Origin: Planctomycetota bacterium
Lineage (GTDB): Bacteria > Planctomycetota > Planctomycetia > Planctomycetales > Planctomycetaceae
Length of the DNA stretch: 64,000 nt
Direction of reading: 5' to 3'
Assembly: GCA_003388505.1 (NCBI GenBank)
Contig: QQVO01000007.1
Span: forward strand, 1 to 64,000
Shown: positions 37,598 through 46,234 of the stretch, one piece after another
Layout of the letters: each line of letters opens with the position of its first letter
Numbering within the stretch: position 1 is the first letter of the stretch
Made by a program: the position numbers and the translations under genes
Notes under the pieces: generated by a model
Databases searched by the model: none
Told to the model about the DNA's origin: nothing
The model's input: the letters and a program-made list of their open reading frames with translations, nothing else

Positions 37598-38776
37598 CTA
37601 TTCGAGCGTGAACTGGGTTGAGAGGGGGGCGGCCTTTTTGGGGAGGGGGCCGGGGCGGCCGAAGTAATAGCCTTGTGCGTAACCGAACCCCAGTTCGCGG
37701 CACGCTTCGGCCTCGGCCTCGGTTTCGACGCCTTCGGCGATGGTGAGGGCTTCAAAATCGTGAGCCATCTCGACCAGGACTTTGAGCATTCTGGACTGCT
37801 GGGTCGATGCGCAGTCGCTGTGGCGAACGAGGCAGGCGTCGAACTTGAGGAAGTCCGGGGGCGCTTCGACGAGTTCGAGGAGTCTTGACTGGCCGGCGCC
37901 GAAGTCGTCGTAGGCGATGGCGACGTCGAGTTCGGCGAACCGCTGCTTGATATCGTACATCCGCGACGGGTTGTCGATCGCGCCTTCGTGGATTTCGATC
38001 GTCAGGGGGACGTGCGGAAACCGCTCGCGGAGTTTGACGACGGACTCGTAGACGTCGCGCTGGAGGTCTTCGCGGGGATGCGTATTCAGAAACACGCCGA
38101 CCCCCTCGGGCAGATTCTTGACAGCGGCGGCGACTCCCTGACGGCGGCAGAGGATGCTGAGTTCCACTTCGCGGTTGACGAGTTGCGCGGTCTGGAACAT
38201 CGCGGCGGGATTGGTGAGCCCCGAGATGCTGCTGCGGGCCAATGCTTCGTAACCGATGATCGAGCGGTCTTCGAGCGAAACGATCGGCTGATAGTGCGGG
38301 GTGACGGCTTCCTGCTGCAGGAGGTCCTGGAACTGGCTGAGGATCCAATCGGGTTCGAAGGAGTCCATGGCCTTGGCTGTTTTCCGCAGCAAGGGATCGA
38401 CGAGGAGGCCGTGCTGGCGCGGCCGGGCGGCGTACTCGAGGCGGAACTCGACGTCGGCCAGTTCGATGTGGTCCCCTTCTCCGATGGGGGTGGGCCGGGT
38501 CACGCGGCGGCGATTGACGAAAGTTCCGTTGGTGCTGCCGAGGTCGCGGATCAGCAGGTTGTCGCCGATGACGAGGATCTCCGCATGGCGACCCGAGACC
38601 CGCGCCGAGGGCAGGGAGAGGGAGAGGCCCGGACGGCGTCCGATGATGAACGATTCGGAATTGATGGGGATGCGGCTGATCCCGCGGTCTGCCGAGATGC
38701 AGCCGGAAAGAAACCAGCCGGTTTCGATGGACAGGACGACCGGTTCGACCGGGCGATGTTTTGTACCGACTTCCAT
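37598..38776 (-). CDS. FHA-EAL protein, candidate c-di-GMP phosphodiesterase
   Basis: 392 residues. An FHA domain occupies about 40-110 (FIIGRRPG, SGRHAE, LGSTNGTFVN), so it can bind phosphothreonine. An EAL domain follows (about 160-385). Its catalytic set looks intact: YEALARS, LNTHP, TIEIHE, YDDFGAGQS, LKFD, AEGVET and AQGYYFG supply the expected Glu, Asn, Glu, Asp-Asp, Lys, Glu and Gln. It should hydrolyse c-di-GMP. The fusion would let a Ser/Thr kinase address c-di-GMP turnover. It is cytosolic, with no membrane helix, GGDEF or REC domain. Divergent from a PH-like gene. Confidence 0.9.
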   Translation of the reverse strand: MEVGTKHRPVEPVVLSIETGWFLSGCISADRGISRIPINSESFIIGRRPGLSLSLPSARVSGRHAEILVIGDNLLIRDLGSTNGTFVNRRRVTRPTPIGEGDHIELADVEFRLEYAARPRQHGLLVDPLLRKTAKAMDSFEPDWILSQFQDLLQQEAVTPHYQPIVSLEDRSIIGYEALARSSISGLTNPAAMFQTAQLVNREVELSILCRRQGVAAAVKNLPEGVGVFLNTHPREDLQRDVYESVVKLRERFPHVPLTIEIHEGAIDNPSRMYDIKQRFAELDVAIAYDDFGAGQSRLLELVEAPPDFLKFDACLVRHSDCASTQQSRMLKVLVEMAHDFEALTIAEGVETEAEAEACRELGFGYAQGYYFGRPGPLPKKAAPLSTQFTLE

Positions 38777-39118
38777 ATCCAGCCTCGTGATGCGCGCAGC
38801 AGAGGGGCGTCAAGTCCCCAAGTGTAGGCCGTATTTCGCGCCCCGGCGGAATGATCGCCGCCCGGAGTGTTGAGGTCCGGCATCAGAGGCATCGTGTGGC
38901 GAGCAATCTCGCTGTTTGCACGATTCTGCAGGTTGTAGGCCCGGTGTGGGAGGTGCTTGTGAGGGGACGGGGGGCGGTCGCGTCGCTGGTCAGGTCCGGG
39001 GCGGTGTGCTAAGTTCCTTCGCACCGGGAGATTGGGTGGGCCGGCTTGCGATGCGGATTTCCGGTCTCGGCGGTGTGCGGGTGCGTGTCAACGGGAACAG
39101 TAGAGGAGTGGATCGGTT
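38777..39118. other. 342-base divergent promoter region
   Basis: It lies between the FHA-EAL gene and the PH-like gene. GC-rich on the right side. No clear promoter boxes or small gene were found. Confidence 0.5.
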
Positions 39119-39637
39119 ATGGCGGCCGCTGCGCAAGGGCAGGCGATTGCCGGCGTGAGTGCCGGGAAAGAAGCGATTATCGAGACGGTGTATCCGTCGA
39201 TCGCGAAGTCGGGACTGGGCCGAATGATCGGCAGTCTGTGCGACTCGATTGACGCGAAGGTGAACGGCGTGAAGATCTCGGCGCTGCTGTTCGGGCTGCC
39301 GCTGGCGCCGCTCGGCGTGCTGGGGTATTTCAAGTTCAAGATCTTCGATCCGAAGTACGTGCTGACGAATCGCAGCGTGCAGGTTCGCGCCGCGATTGGA
39401 AACCGCCTGTTGCAGCGGGTGGACCTGGTCGACATCGACAACATCGCGGTGACGGTTCAGTCGGGTCAGGCGTTCTATCACGCGGGCGACCTGGACCTGA
39501 TCAATGATCGCGAAGAGGTGCTGCTGACTCTGCCCGGAGTTCCGCGGCCGAAACGCTTTCGGCAGGTGATTCTCGACGCGCGGGACGCGCGAGTCCGCAG
39601 CGACCGGGCTCTGGGGACGATCGAAGCGCGGGGGTGA
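39119..39637 (+). CDS. PH-like (bPH) domain protein
   Basis: 172 residues. A short hydrophobic stretch ALLFGLPLAPLGVLGY (about residues 57-72) is followed by YVLTNRSVQVRAAIGNRLLQRVDLVDI, the strand pattern of bacterial PH domains, where an L-T-N-[RK] motif is common. The end RFRQVILDARDARVRSDRA is helical. Possibly membrane associated. No enzymatic residue. ATG 39119. Confidence 0.75.
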   Translation: MAAAAQGQAIAGVSAGKEAIIETVYPSIAKSGLGRMIGSLCDSIDAKVNGVKISALLFGLPLAPLGVLGYFKFKIFDPKYVLTNRSVQVRAAIGNRLLQRVDLVDIDNIAVTVQSGQAFYHAGDLDLINDREEVLLTLPGVPRPKRFRQVILDARDARVRSDRALGTIEARG

Positions 39638-39784
39638 CTTCGGGCGGCTGGGGTGGGGCGTCAAAGGGTGCGCACCCTGCGCAAATCACACGGATGAGTC
39701 TGCCCAGTTGCACGACCGCCCCGCGACGGTGAGCGTAAGCAGTCGCTCCTGTTCCGCATGTCCATCCCCGGCTGATCTGGGCTG

Positions 39785-40186
39785 CTAAATCACCGTGCGC
39801 GATTTTTGGACACTCGTTGAATCATGCGGCAAGGGTGGTCTGTTGTTTTCGTTCCTGGTTGTTGTGTCGCCGGAGGAAGCCGCGGGCGATGACCGGGTGA
39901 CCTCGTGCAGTCGCGTCAGATACTCGTCGTCCAGCTTGCGGCTGCCGTTCTCCTCCCGGCGATCGATCAGCCCCGCCTTGCCCCACTCGCGAAACCGCTG
40001 CGCCACGTGATACACCGTCGAGCGGGACACGCTGAGAATCTCCCGGATCTGTGTGGGCGTGCGATGGTTCAGCAGGTTGAGAATGATCAAGTCCCGCGTC
40101 CTCAGCTTGGCGTCGCGGTATTTTCGCAAATGCCGACACAGCCGCTCTTTGGCGCTGGGGGCCAGCGCCGGTAGGATGCCTTCCAT
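39785..40186 (-). pseudogene. Truncated IS630-type transposase (HTH part only)
   Basis: 133 residues. The first 95 form the IS630-family N-terminal helix-turn-helix: TRDLIILNLLNHRTPTQIRE, ILSVSRSTVYHVAQRFREWG and GLIDRREENGSRKLDDEYL. The DDE catalytic domain is absent; after TRSSP the sequence loses similarity and ends at 39785. This is therefore a remnant. No terminal inverted repeats are visible. ATG 40186. Confidence 0.75.
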
Positions 40187-40211
40187 GGGGTCTCCCTCCT
40201 TGGGCCGCTGG

Positions 40212-40355
40212 ATTCCGCTCAACCACACGATCGCCGTCAACGAACTGCTGGGATACGAGAACCGCATCGGCCTGACGAGCCGCCCCATGCATTCCCCGAC
40301 GGCCGAATCGAACGCGATCCTGTTCGCCTTCTTCGAGCACTTTCTCGCGGAGTAA
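40212..40355 (+). pseudogene. C-terminal remnant of an unknown coding sequence
   Basis: The frame reads NHTIAVNELLGYENRIGLTS then RPMHSPTAESNAILFAFFEHFLAE and stop. It has the GC-rich third positions of local genes, but has no start and joins the transposase remnant. The ending resembles an alpha/beta-hydrolase C-terminus, which is only a guess. Probably the 3' end of a gene broken by rearrangement. Confidence 0.35.
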
Positions 40356-40454
40356 TCCGACGCGGCCTCAGCCCCGGCGCGATTCGCCAAGCTCCCGTCG
40401 ATTACACGGAACTCCTGAGAAACCCTTCTTCGATCAGTCCGCTTCACAGAAGTC

Positions 40455-40688
40455 TCGAATGGAACGCGGATCAGCGCGGAGTGAACAGATTCTCGCTGTT
40501 TGCTTTCTTGCGCGTCGACGCGATGTGCGCCTGAATCGGTGCGGCCGCCTCTTGAGGCACACCCGGAAAAATCCGTGCTGATCCGCCGAATCCGTGAAAA
40601 TCTGTGTCCTATTCGAGAATCCCTTGGGCCCGGTTTCTCTGTGCGAGCCCCGATTCGACAGGTTGAAGCCGAGTTGTGTGTACGCGAC
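40455..40688 (+). repeat. Dispersed ~225-base intergenic repeat, copy B
   Basis: The partner of 12556-12780 in the same orientation. It lies in the 566-base gap 40356-40921, which carries no gene. Copies diverge by scattered substitutions and small gaps, as expected of an old repeat. Confidence 0.8.
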
Positions 40689-40921
40689 AGCGCCAAACTC
40701 CCGTCCCGACACCGATTCCGATCAAGACTGAACATCCGCACCCGTCCCGCCTGCCAGCGTCACCCCACCACCGCCATCCCGCACCCTGCGCTGGCTTGCA
40801 GCCGACGCCCCCGCTGAGGTATTCTTCCCCCCGCGTGAGCGGCGGTCGATTCTGATCGACCGCTTCCTCCGCACTGCGGAAACGGATTTCCAAAGTCAAT
40901 CGAATCGGGAGATGCTCAAGG

Positions 40922-41233
40922 ATGAGCCAGTCAGCCCTTGCTGTCGGTATTGACCGTCGTTCCGGTGATGCGGCGGTGATTCTTGCTCACCCCGCTCTGG
41001 GAGGCCGGCCTGCTCCGCAGTCGGTCCTCGCGAGAGCACGCCTGCTCCACCGCAATCAGTGCTGTCCGCGCTGCGGACGCGTTACCGTCGAACCGCTCGA
41101 ACGTGACGACGCGTTGTTCGATCGCAACGGAACGCCAATCCCCGGCAGCGCGTCAGTCGCCGGATTTACCTGCAATTCCTGCCACGGTGAGTGGAGTACA
41201 TCACACCTCAGGCTCGCCGAATTTCCCAATTGA
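40922..41233 (+). CDS. Small zinc-ribbon-like protein
   Basis: 103 residues. Two C-x2-C knuckles, CPRCG (about 49) and CNSCH (about 84), separated by about 33 residues, suggest one zinc ribbon. The N-terminal 40 residues look disordered. ATG 40922. No neighbour suggests a role; it may be a nucleic-acid or protein-binding adaptor. Confidence 0.62.
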   Translation: MSQSALAVGIDRRSGDAAVILAHPALGGRPAPQSVLARARLLHRNQCCPRCGRVTVEPLERDDALFDRNGTPIPGSASVAGFTCNSCHGEWSTSHLRLAEFPN

Positions 41234-41708
41234 TTCGGCTTCGACCGCAGGAACAGGAAATGAGTGGGAGTCCGGTTCGCTTCGGCGTTTCCGAAATCCA
41301 TCAGCCTGCGCGCGATGATGCTTTGCACCGATGTCCTCTTATGCAAAGGGGTTGCGTCGGTGATCGAATCCGGCTTGTCACAACGACGATGCCGAAAATC
41401 ACCATGCCTTCCGCCGCCTCGTTGACACGAGACGGCGATCCCGAGGCCGCTGCAATGCGCGTAACCTCTTTTCTGCACGGTGGTAACGCCGCGTTTCGTG
41501 AGTCTGCCCGTTAAGATTCCGTATCGCGCAAATCGCTTCGGCATTCAGCTTGCTTAACGTGCGGGCGTGCCAGTTGTCGCGACGCACGGCATACGTCCTC
41601 AACGGCAGAATGCAACCGACGCCGGCCGCCCAGAACGCAGACCAACGTTCGGCCGGAACAGCCTCTCTGCCGACCCCAGACCTGATCCCGATTCCCGAGG
41701 AATGACAA
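41234..41708. other. 475-base intergenic region before the pilin gene
   Basis: Nothing is supported in either strand. It should hold the promoter of the Flp-like gene, whose ribosome site (GAGGAATGACAA) is directly before ATG 41709. Confidence 0.5.
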
Positions 41709-42026
41709 ATGAACACACTCTTCAACCAACTGTATGTGGACGAAGCCGGCTTTATCGTCTCGGCCGAACTCGTGCTCATCGCCACAATCGCCGTGCTCGG
41801 CATGCTCGTCGGACTGAGCGAAGTCAGTTTCAACATCAACAAAGAGCTTGAAGACGTCGGTTCGGCGTTCGGCAGGATCAATCAGTCCTTTCGCTATGCA
41901 TCTGTCTGCGGCCACAAGGGCAACATCTCCGGCAGCCGCTTCCGCGACCGGGCCGACTTCTGCGATGACGAATGCGACATCACCTGTGATTCCGGCGACG
42001 TGTACGGCGAGTACCAGAAGTGGTAA
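41709..42026 (+). CDS. Flp/type IVb pilin-like protein with Cys-rich tail
   Basis: 105 residues. The N-terminus DEAGFIVSAELVLIATIAVL followed by GMLVGLSEV resembles the Flp pilin hydrophobic helix with a G-F-x(4)-E leader-type site (E at about 20). After the helix comes a polar part and a tail with five Cys (CGHKG, FCDDECDITCDSG). Flp proteins normally lack such cysteines. No tad/cpa assembly genes are in the window, so this is an isolated gene. ATG 41709 has GAGGAA upstream. Confidence 0.65.
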   Translation: MNTLFNQLYVDEAGFIVSAELVLIATIAVLGMLVGLSEVSFNINKELEDVGSAFGRINQSFRYASVCGHKGNISGSRFRDRADFCDDECDITCDSGDVYGEYQKW

Positions 42027-42093
42027 ACCCGCCGCTCTCTCTCGACGGCACCGGAGGACTCGTTCAACGTCTCCGGTCGCGAACCCGATTCCC

Positions 42094-42129
42094 GTCAGCG
42101 CCTCGCAACCCCGGTTGCGAGGCGCTGAC
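42094..42129 (+). terminator. 17-bp perfect hairpin after the pilin gene
   Basis: GTCAGCGCCTCGCAACC, two-base CC loop, GGTTGCGAGGCGCTGAC. A very stable stem 67 bases after the pilin stop. There is no T-tract, so it may be a terminator or an mRNA 3'-protector. Confidence 0.7.
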
Positions 42130-42382
42130 GCGCGCGCTTCGAGTTTGCATCATTGCGTGATCGCCCGGCGTTGCGTGTGGCCGAATTGCAACATCCGCAA
42201 TCACAAGCAGTGATTGCCGGAACTTCTCTTACACAGTCAGGTTCCGGTCACGAACCGGCTGTGAACACCCCACGGAATGCAGTCGGCACCCGCTTTGCGA
42301 GAGCAACGGCCGGGCTCAGACGTCGCCGTGCGGCGCCGCCGGCCGGAGCTTCGCCTCGAACACAAACTGTTCCAATGAAGCT

Positions 42383-42670
42383 GGCTCGGATTATTCATCA
42401 AGGATTTCACCACAGAGACACAGAGGATACAGAGAAAAGGACTTACGGAGAAGATTCAGGCGCAGCAAGTTCGACACTGTGTGCTGCCTGCGCTGGAATC
42501 CTGGTGAAGTTGATCTCGCAATTCGGCGCGGCCGCTGGATGACGAATTGCCACGATTTCTTCATCATCGCAGGACATGCGTGCGTCATACGGCGCCGTGA
42601 CTGTGAGAAGCGCGATCAACATCCTCCGTGTCTCCGTGTCTCCGTGTCTCCGTGGTGAATAATCCGGGCC
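42383..42670. repeat. CGGATTATTCA-ended inverted-repeat element, copy 2
   Basis: Left end GGCTCGGATTATTCAT, right end GAATAATCCGGGCC inverted. Inside each end lie ACCACAGAGACACAGAGG (42410) and, inverted, TCTCCGTGTCTCCGTGTCTC (42626). The whole is a 288-base palindrome-bounded unit without an open gene. The 676-base gap 42027-42702 around it holds only this and the pilin terminator. Confidence 0.75.
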
Positions 42671-42702
42671 GGCCCACCTGCATCAACTCCGTGGTAATCC
42701 GG

Positions 42703-43575
42703 ATGAATCAACTGACTCTGAGTGACATCGGCGAATCGGCCGGCCTGATTGCGATTCATGCTTCCCACATCTCGTCCGCCGCAGTCCCGCCGGACAACGC
42801 ACGGCTCCTGGAGTGCGTCACGCTCTCCCGCCGGACCCTCAGGCTCTGGATGTCGGCCGTCGATGAGTACGGCGACGATCCGGCTGCTGCCGAGCGGCTG
42901 ATCCGGCTCTCCAGCGAAGTCCTGGTCGTCGAGGTGCTCAACCGGGTGTCTGCCGCCGTCTTCGCAGTGTCGGACGCACGCCGTCATGTTCAGCAGGCGA
43001 CGCCGTTCGCGCGGCAGGCTCACCTCAACCACTTGCACGCGCGTCACGCTGTGCTCTCAATGCTCGTCGACCACGCGTTGCCGCTGGGAGCAACCCTTCG
43101 CCTCAATCAACTCCGTCGAAAAACGGAACGCTGGTCCGACTTTCTGCTCTCTTCGCTCAAGCCCTTTGACGTCGCCAGTGAATTCGCGGTCGACAAACCG
43201 CGCTGCGCCGAGTTTCGGTCCACAACCGCGCCTGTCTGGAACAGCGGCGTCCGCGATCTCACCCTCGCGGCTCTCCGGAATGCGATCCCCAACGAACCGA
43301 TCGACTGCGACCGTCGTGAACTTCTCCATGCCGACATGTTGCGTTTGATGTTCTCCTTCCTCCCCCCAACGGCCTGCCATGCCGACGGCCGCCCGCACTC
43401 CCGGCAGTTGAATCAGCTCTTCGATCCAACTCTCCTCGGCGACCGTTCGACCTGGTCGGAAATCGCGGCGACAGCCCGTCAATCCTCCAGGCTCCGGAAC
43501 GACGCACCGGCGAGCGCGGCGATGATTTCCCGACATTCCCGCTCAGACGAACGCCCGCACGGACAGAACAGCTGA
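42703..43575 (+). CDS. Hypothetical helical protein
   Basis: 290 residues starting MNQLTLSDIGESAG. Mostly alpha-helical, with several Leu/Ala-rich helices (LLECVTLSRRTLRLWMSAVDEY and AAAERLIRLSSEVLVVEVLN type). Ser/Arg-rich C-terminus. No signal peptide or known motif. ATG 42703 was chosen because upstream sequence is a repeat. It converges on the Fpg/Nei gene. Confidence 0.6.
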   Translation: MNQLTLSDIGESAGLIAIHASHISSAAVPPDNARLLECVTLSRRTLRLWMSAVDEYGDDPAAAERLIRLSSEVLVVEVLNRVSAAVFAVSDARRHVQQATPFARQAHLNHLHARHAVLSMLVDHALPLGATLRLNQLRRKTERWSDFLLSSLKPFDVASEFAVDKPRCAEFRSTTAPVWNSGVRDLTLAALRNAIPNEPIDCDRRELLHADMLRLMFSFLPPTACHADGRPHSRQLNQLFDPTLLGDRSTWSEIAATARQSSRLRNDAPASAAMISRHSRSDERPHGQNS

Positions 43576-43619
43576 CCCGCCATCCCAAAACGGTGTTGCT
43601 GGCGTAGCATTCATTCCCC

Positions 43620-44513
43620 TCACGGCGGCGTTTCCAGCTCCTCCACGGATCGAGGCCAGTCCGATTTCAGCAGCCGCGAGAGAGACCGATCGGCCAGGAT
43701 CTTCCCGCCGGTCTGGCAGCGGGGACAGTAGTTCGTCTCGTTCTCGGCATAACGGATCCGCTGGACCGGTGTCCCGCAGACGGGACACGGCTCTCCATAT
43801 CGCCCGTGGACCGCCATCTCAGGTCGAAACGCCGTGACCTTCTCCGGGAATCGCTCTCCGGCCTGCCGGCGCAGACGCTCCGTCCACTCGGTCAAGGTCT
43901 CCCGCACCGCCTCGTACAAGCGAGTGCACTGCTCCCGGTCGATTTTCTGCGTGAGTGCGACGGGAGAAAGCCGGGCCCGATGCAGAATCTCGTCCGAGTA
44001 AGCGTTGCCGATCCCGCTGAAGAGCGTCGGATCGGTCAGCGCCCGCCTCAGCGTATGGTTCCGCCGGGTGAGCGCGGCCAGAAACTCATCAAGACTTGCG
44101 GAGAGCACTTCGAGGCCACCCGGATCATGCGACGTCAGCCCGCTCTCTCCGCGAACGAGATGCAACGACGCCCGTTTCTTCGCCCCGGCTTCGGTGATGA
44201 CCAGAGACCCCTTCTCGAAATCGAGAGCCGCCAGCGACGCTTTCCCGCCAAGCCTGGCATCGGCGGGTCTCCAGTGCAGCCGGCCCGCGATCATCAGGTG
44301 CAGCACCAGCCAGACGTCGTTTTCCAGCCCGATCGCGATGCGCTTCCCGATCCGCCGGAGTTCGGTGACCATCTGGTCCTGCACGGCCTCAATGGGCGGC
44401 TCAGCCGTTCTCAGGAGAAACGGACTCGCCACCCGCACCCGCTGCAAGACGTGTCCCCCAATCCTCCGCTGGAGCGACTCAAGGTAAACCGTGATGTCGG
44501 GCAGTTCAGGCAT
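43620..44513 (-). CDS. Fpg/Nei-family DNA glycosylase
   Basis: 297 residues. It excises oxidised bases and nicks abasic sites. [10 protein letters not shown] supplies the catalytic N-terminal Pro and the adjacent Glu. The core has [11 protein letters not shown], the [10 protein letters not shown] segment, and [16 protein letters not shown] with the H2TH motif. The C4 zinc finger is PCPVCGTP and YCPRCQTGG. The conserved zinc-finger Arg of MutM/Nei is replaced in ENETNYC, so this is a side subfamily with possibly altered substrate range. Its 5' end overlaps the upstream gene's stop by eight bases. Confidence 0.92.
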   Translation of the reverse strand: MPELPDITVYLESLQRRIGGHVLQRVRVASPFLLRTAEPPIEAVQDQMVTELRRIGKRIAIGLENDVWLVLHLMIAGRLHWRPADARLGGKASLAALDFEKGSLVITEAGAKKRASLHLVRGESGLTSHDPGGLEVLSASLDEFLAALTRRNHTLRRALTDPTLFSGIGNAYSDEILHRARLSPVALTQKIDREQCTRLYEAVRETLTEWTERLRRQAGERFPEKVTAFRPEMAVHGRYGEPCPVCGTPVQRIRYAENETNYCPRCQTGGKILADRSLSRLLKSDWPRSVEELETPP

Positions 44514-45117
44514 CGTGATTCACAGCAGACGTCAGCCGAGGCAGGAAACGGCCGGTCCTGCGACAGTAAGTCCGGTAATCCTCGCCGAACCGGTCGATCA
44601 ACGCCGCTTCTTCGCGAGACGTCCGCGTCGCCATCAACAACCACACCAGCATTCCGCCCGCTCCGATGAGCCAGTTGGCAGTCAGCAGTGCCAGACCCGC
44701 CGCGATTCCCAGGAATGAGGAGTACATCGGGTGCCGCACAAATCGGTACGGGCCGCTCGTCACCAGTGTTGCATTGCCTCGCGGCGCCACCGTGTCTGTC
44801 AGATTGCGGCCGAGCGCCTGATACGTCCAGACCAGCAGCGCTAATGAGAGAACCCACAGCACGGCGCCCAGCCAACGGCTCCAGATCGGAAGCGGGCACG
44901 CAGAAGAGGACAACCACTCCGGTTTCGCCACGTACACCACGATGGCTGCGATCCACGCGGCCCCCAGCGGTCTGAGCAAAGACCGCGACAGCGGCCGCTC
45001 CTGCTGTCTGTCCGCCCTCTCTCCCCCTGACAGCGCCCGCACCCGGTAGTACAGTGCAATCGGACTGACCACAGCCATTCCAACCAGCAGAATGAAACGG
45101 AACATGGAATCATCCAT
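44506..45117 (-). CDS. Isoprenylcysteine methyltransferase-like (ICMT/PEMT) membrane protein
   Basis: 203 residues, about five membrane helices. The C-terminal motif [18 protein letters not shown] and then [21 protein letters not shown] is that of the ICMT/phospholipid N-methyltransferase group, which binds SAM at the membrane. The true methyl acceptor in bacteria is unknown. ATG 45117; ATG 45105 is possible. It is translationally linked to the glycosylase gene. Confidence 0.85.
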   Translation of the reverse strand: MDDSMFRFILLVGMAVVSPIALYYRVRALSGGERADRQQERPLSRSLLRPLGAAWIAAIVVYVAKPEWLSSSACPLPIWSRWLGAVLWVLSLALLVWTYQALGRNLTDTVAPRGNATLVTSGPYRFVRHPMYSSFLGIAAGLALLTANWLIGAGGMLVWLLMATRTSREEAALIDRFGEDYRTYCRRTGRFLPRLTSAVNHDA

Positions 45118-45313
45118 CAGCGACGCGTTCCGCGATCTTTAAGAAGATAGACCGTTTCACCGAAAACAAGACAGTCGTTGCCCGCGACTTCGTTGCGGCA
45201 GAGTGCACAGGAAACAGAGCCGCCGGGACTTCGTATCTTCCCCGGCCGAAAGTTGTTTCACCGCACATCGCGACGAGAGCCCGCTCTCCCAAACTGCCTG
45301 TGAGCGATACATG

Positions 45314-46234
45314 TCAGCATTCAGGGTCACCGAGATGATCCCGGAGAGACGCAGCCAGAAAATAGCCGTTGGTCGTCAGGGCCTTGAACCAGCCGCGAAG
45401 TTGCGCCGGGAGATCGTCCGGATCGCAGTCCGCATGCCTCACAGCGCGCTCGATTGCTTCACCCAGAGGCAGACCGTCCCGCAGGGACCGCAAGAGTTCG
45501 AAAGGGAGCGGCGGAAGCGATCGTCGGCGGACGATGTAATCGCGGCGATTGATCGCCAGCCGGGTCGGCGCGGGATCGGGCGGGGAAGGCGACTCCCCTT
45601 TTTTCACGGATGTAATGTACTCGTGCACCGGGAATCGGAACTCGACAAGTCGCAGTGAGTCGACTGTCGTCAAACGCACGAGCGGCCAGCTCTCCCGCGG
45701 AATGGCGGTCAGCCTCTCGGCGCTCAGCAGCGGCAGCTTTTCCTCTCCCGGTCCGTCGAACACCTCGGAATAAAGTCGCTCCAGCCGCGCGACTTCGATC
45801 AGGAAGTCCATCCAGTCGGGCTGACCATCCGCTGAGACTCGCGCGGGCCGGGTTTCAGCCAGATATTGTGGGAACTTTGCCCCGAGTTGGGTGAGCGTGT
45901 AAGTCGTTGACGGGTGCTGTTGCAGGTATCCGAAACAGAAGGCGCCGAAGGCCTCCTCGCCGGCTGCGTGGCGGAGCGTCGGAAACTCGGCGGAGAGACA
46001 GTCGAGCAGGCGGGCGTAATAGGCGTTGCCGTACACCTGCAGCCTGCCGATGCTGTCCAGCGCCCGCGAGCGGGTGATGACCTGTTCGATCTCTTCAGCC
46101 GCAACATCAATCTCATTCCGCGCCGCCTCGGAGTCGATGCCCGCCGTAACGCCCGCTGGATGCGTGATCACGGACTGCATCCAGCGCTGCAGAGTGCTCA
46201 GGGAAGGCTCAGACTGCGCCATCGGATCGTCCAC
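45314..46234 (-). CDS. DUF2063 (HvfC/BufC-like) partner of an MNIO RiPP maturase
   Basis: 306 residues. The N-terminal domain RLQVYGNAYYARLLDCLSAE, with FPTLRHAAGEEAFGAF, is the DUF2063/HvfC family fold. Members act with DUF692 MNIO enzymes, probably bringing the precursor to the oxidase. The C-terminal half is less conserved. The start GTG at 46234 overlaps the MNIO stop by one base (TAGTG); ATG 46222 is possible. It is the third gene of the set precursor, MNIO, partner. Confidence 0.88.
   Translation of the reverse strand: MDDPMAQSEPSLSTLQRWMQSVITHPAGVTAGIDSEAARNEIDVAAEEIEQVITRSRALDSIGRLQVYGNAYYARLLDCLSAEFPTLRHAAGEEAFGAFCFGYLQQHPSTTYTLTQLGAKFPQYLAETRPARVSADGQPDWMDFLIEVARLERLYSEVFDGPGEEKLPLLSAERLTAIPRESWPLVRLTTVDSLRLVEFRFPVHEYITSVKKGESPSPPDPAPTRLAINRRDYIVRRRSLPPLPFELLRSLRDGLPLGEAIERAVRHADCDPDDLPAQLRGWFKALTTNGYFLAASLRDHLGDPEC

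Noticed and set aside
40434-40712. Short frames inside the dispersed repeat, also at 12519-12836
   Set aside because: The two repeat copies encode similar-looking peptides only because the DNA is repeated; indels shift the frames, so they are not genes.
39785-40741. A complete 318-residue transposase
   Set aside because: Only the part from ATG 40186 resembles an IS630 N-terminus. The upstream part runs through a repeat and a different coding remnant, and the catalytic domain is missing.
42622-42656. TCTCCGTG tandem repeat as a CRISPR-like array
   Set aside because: The units are 8 bases long and contiguous, without spacers; it is low-complexity repeat text.
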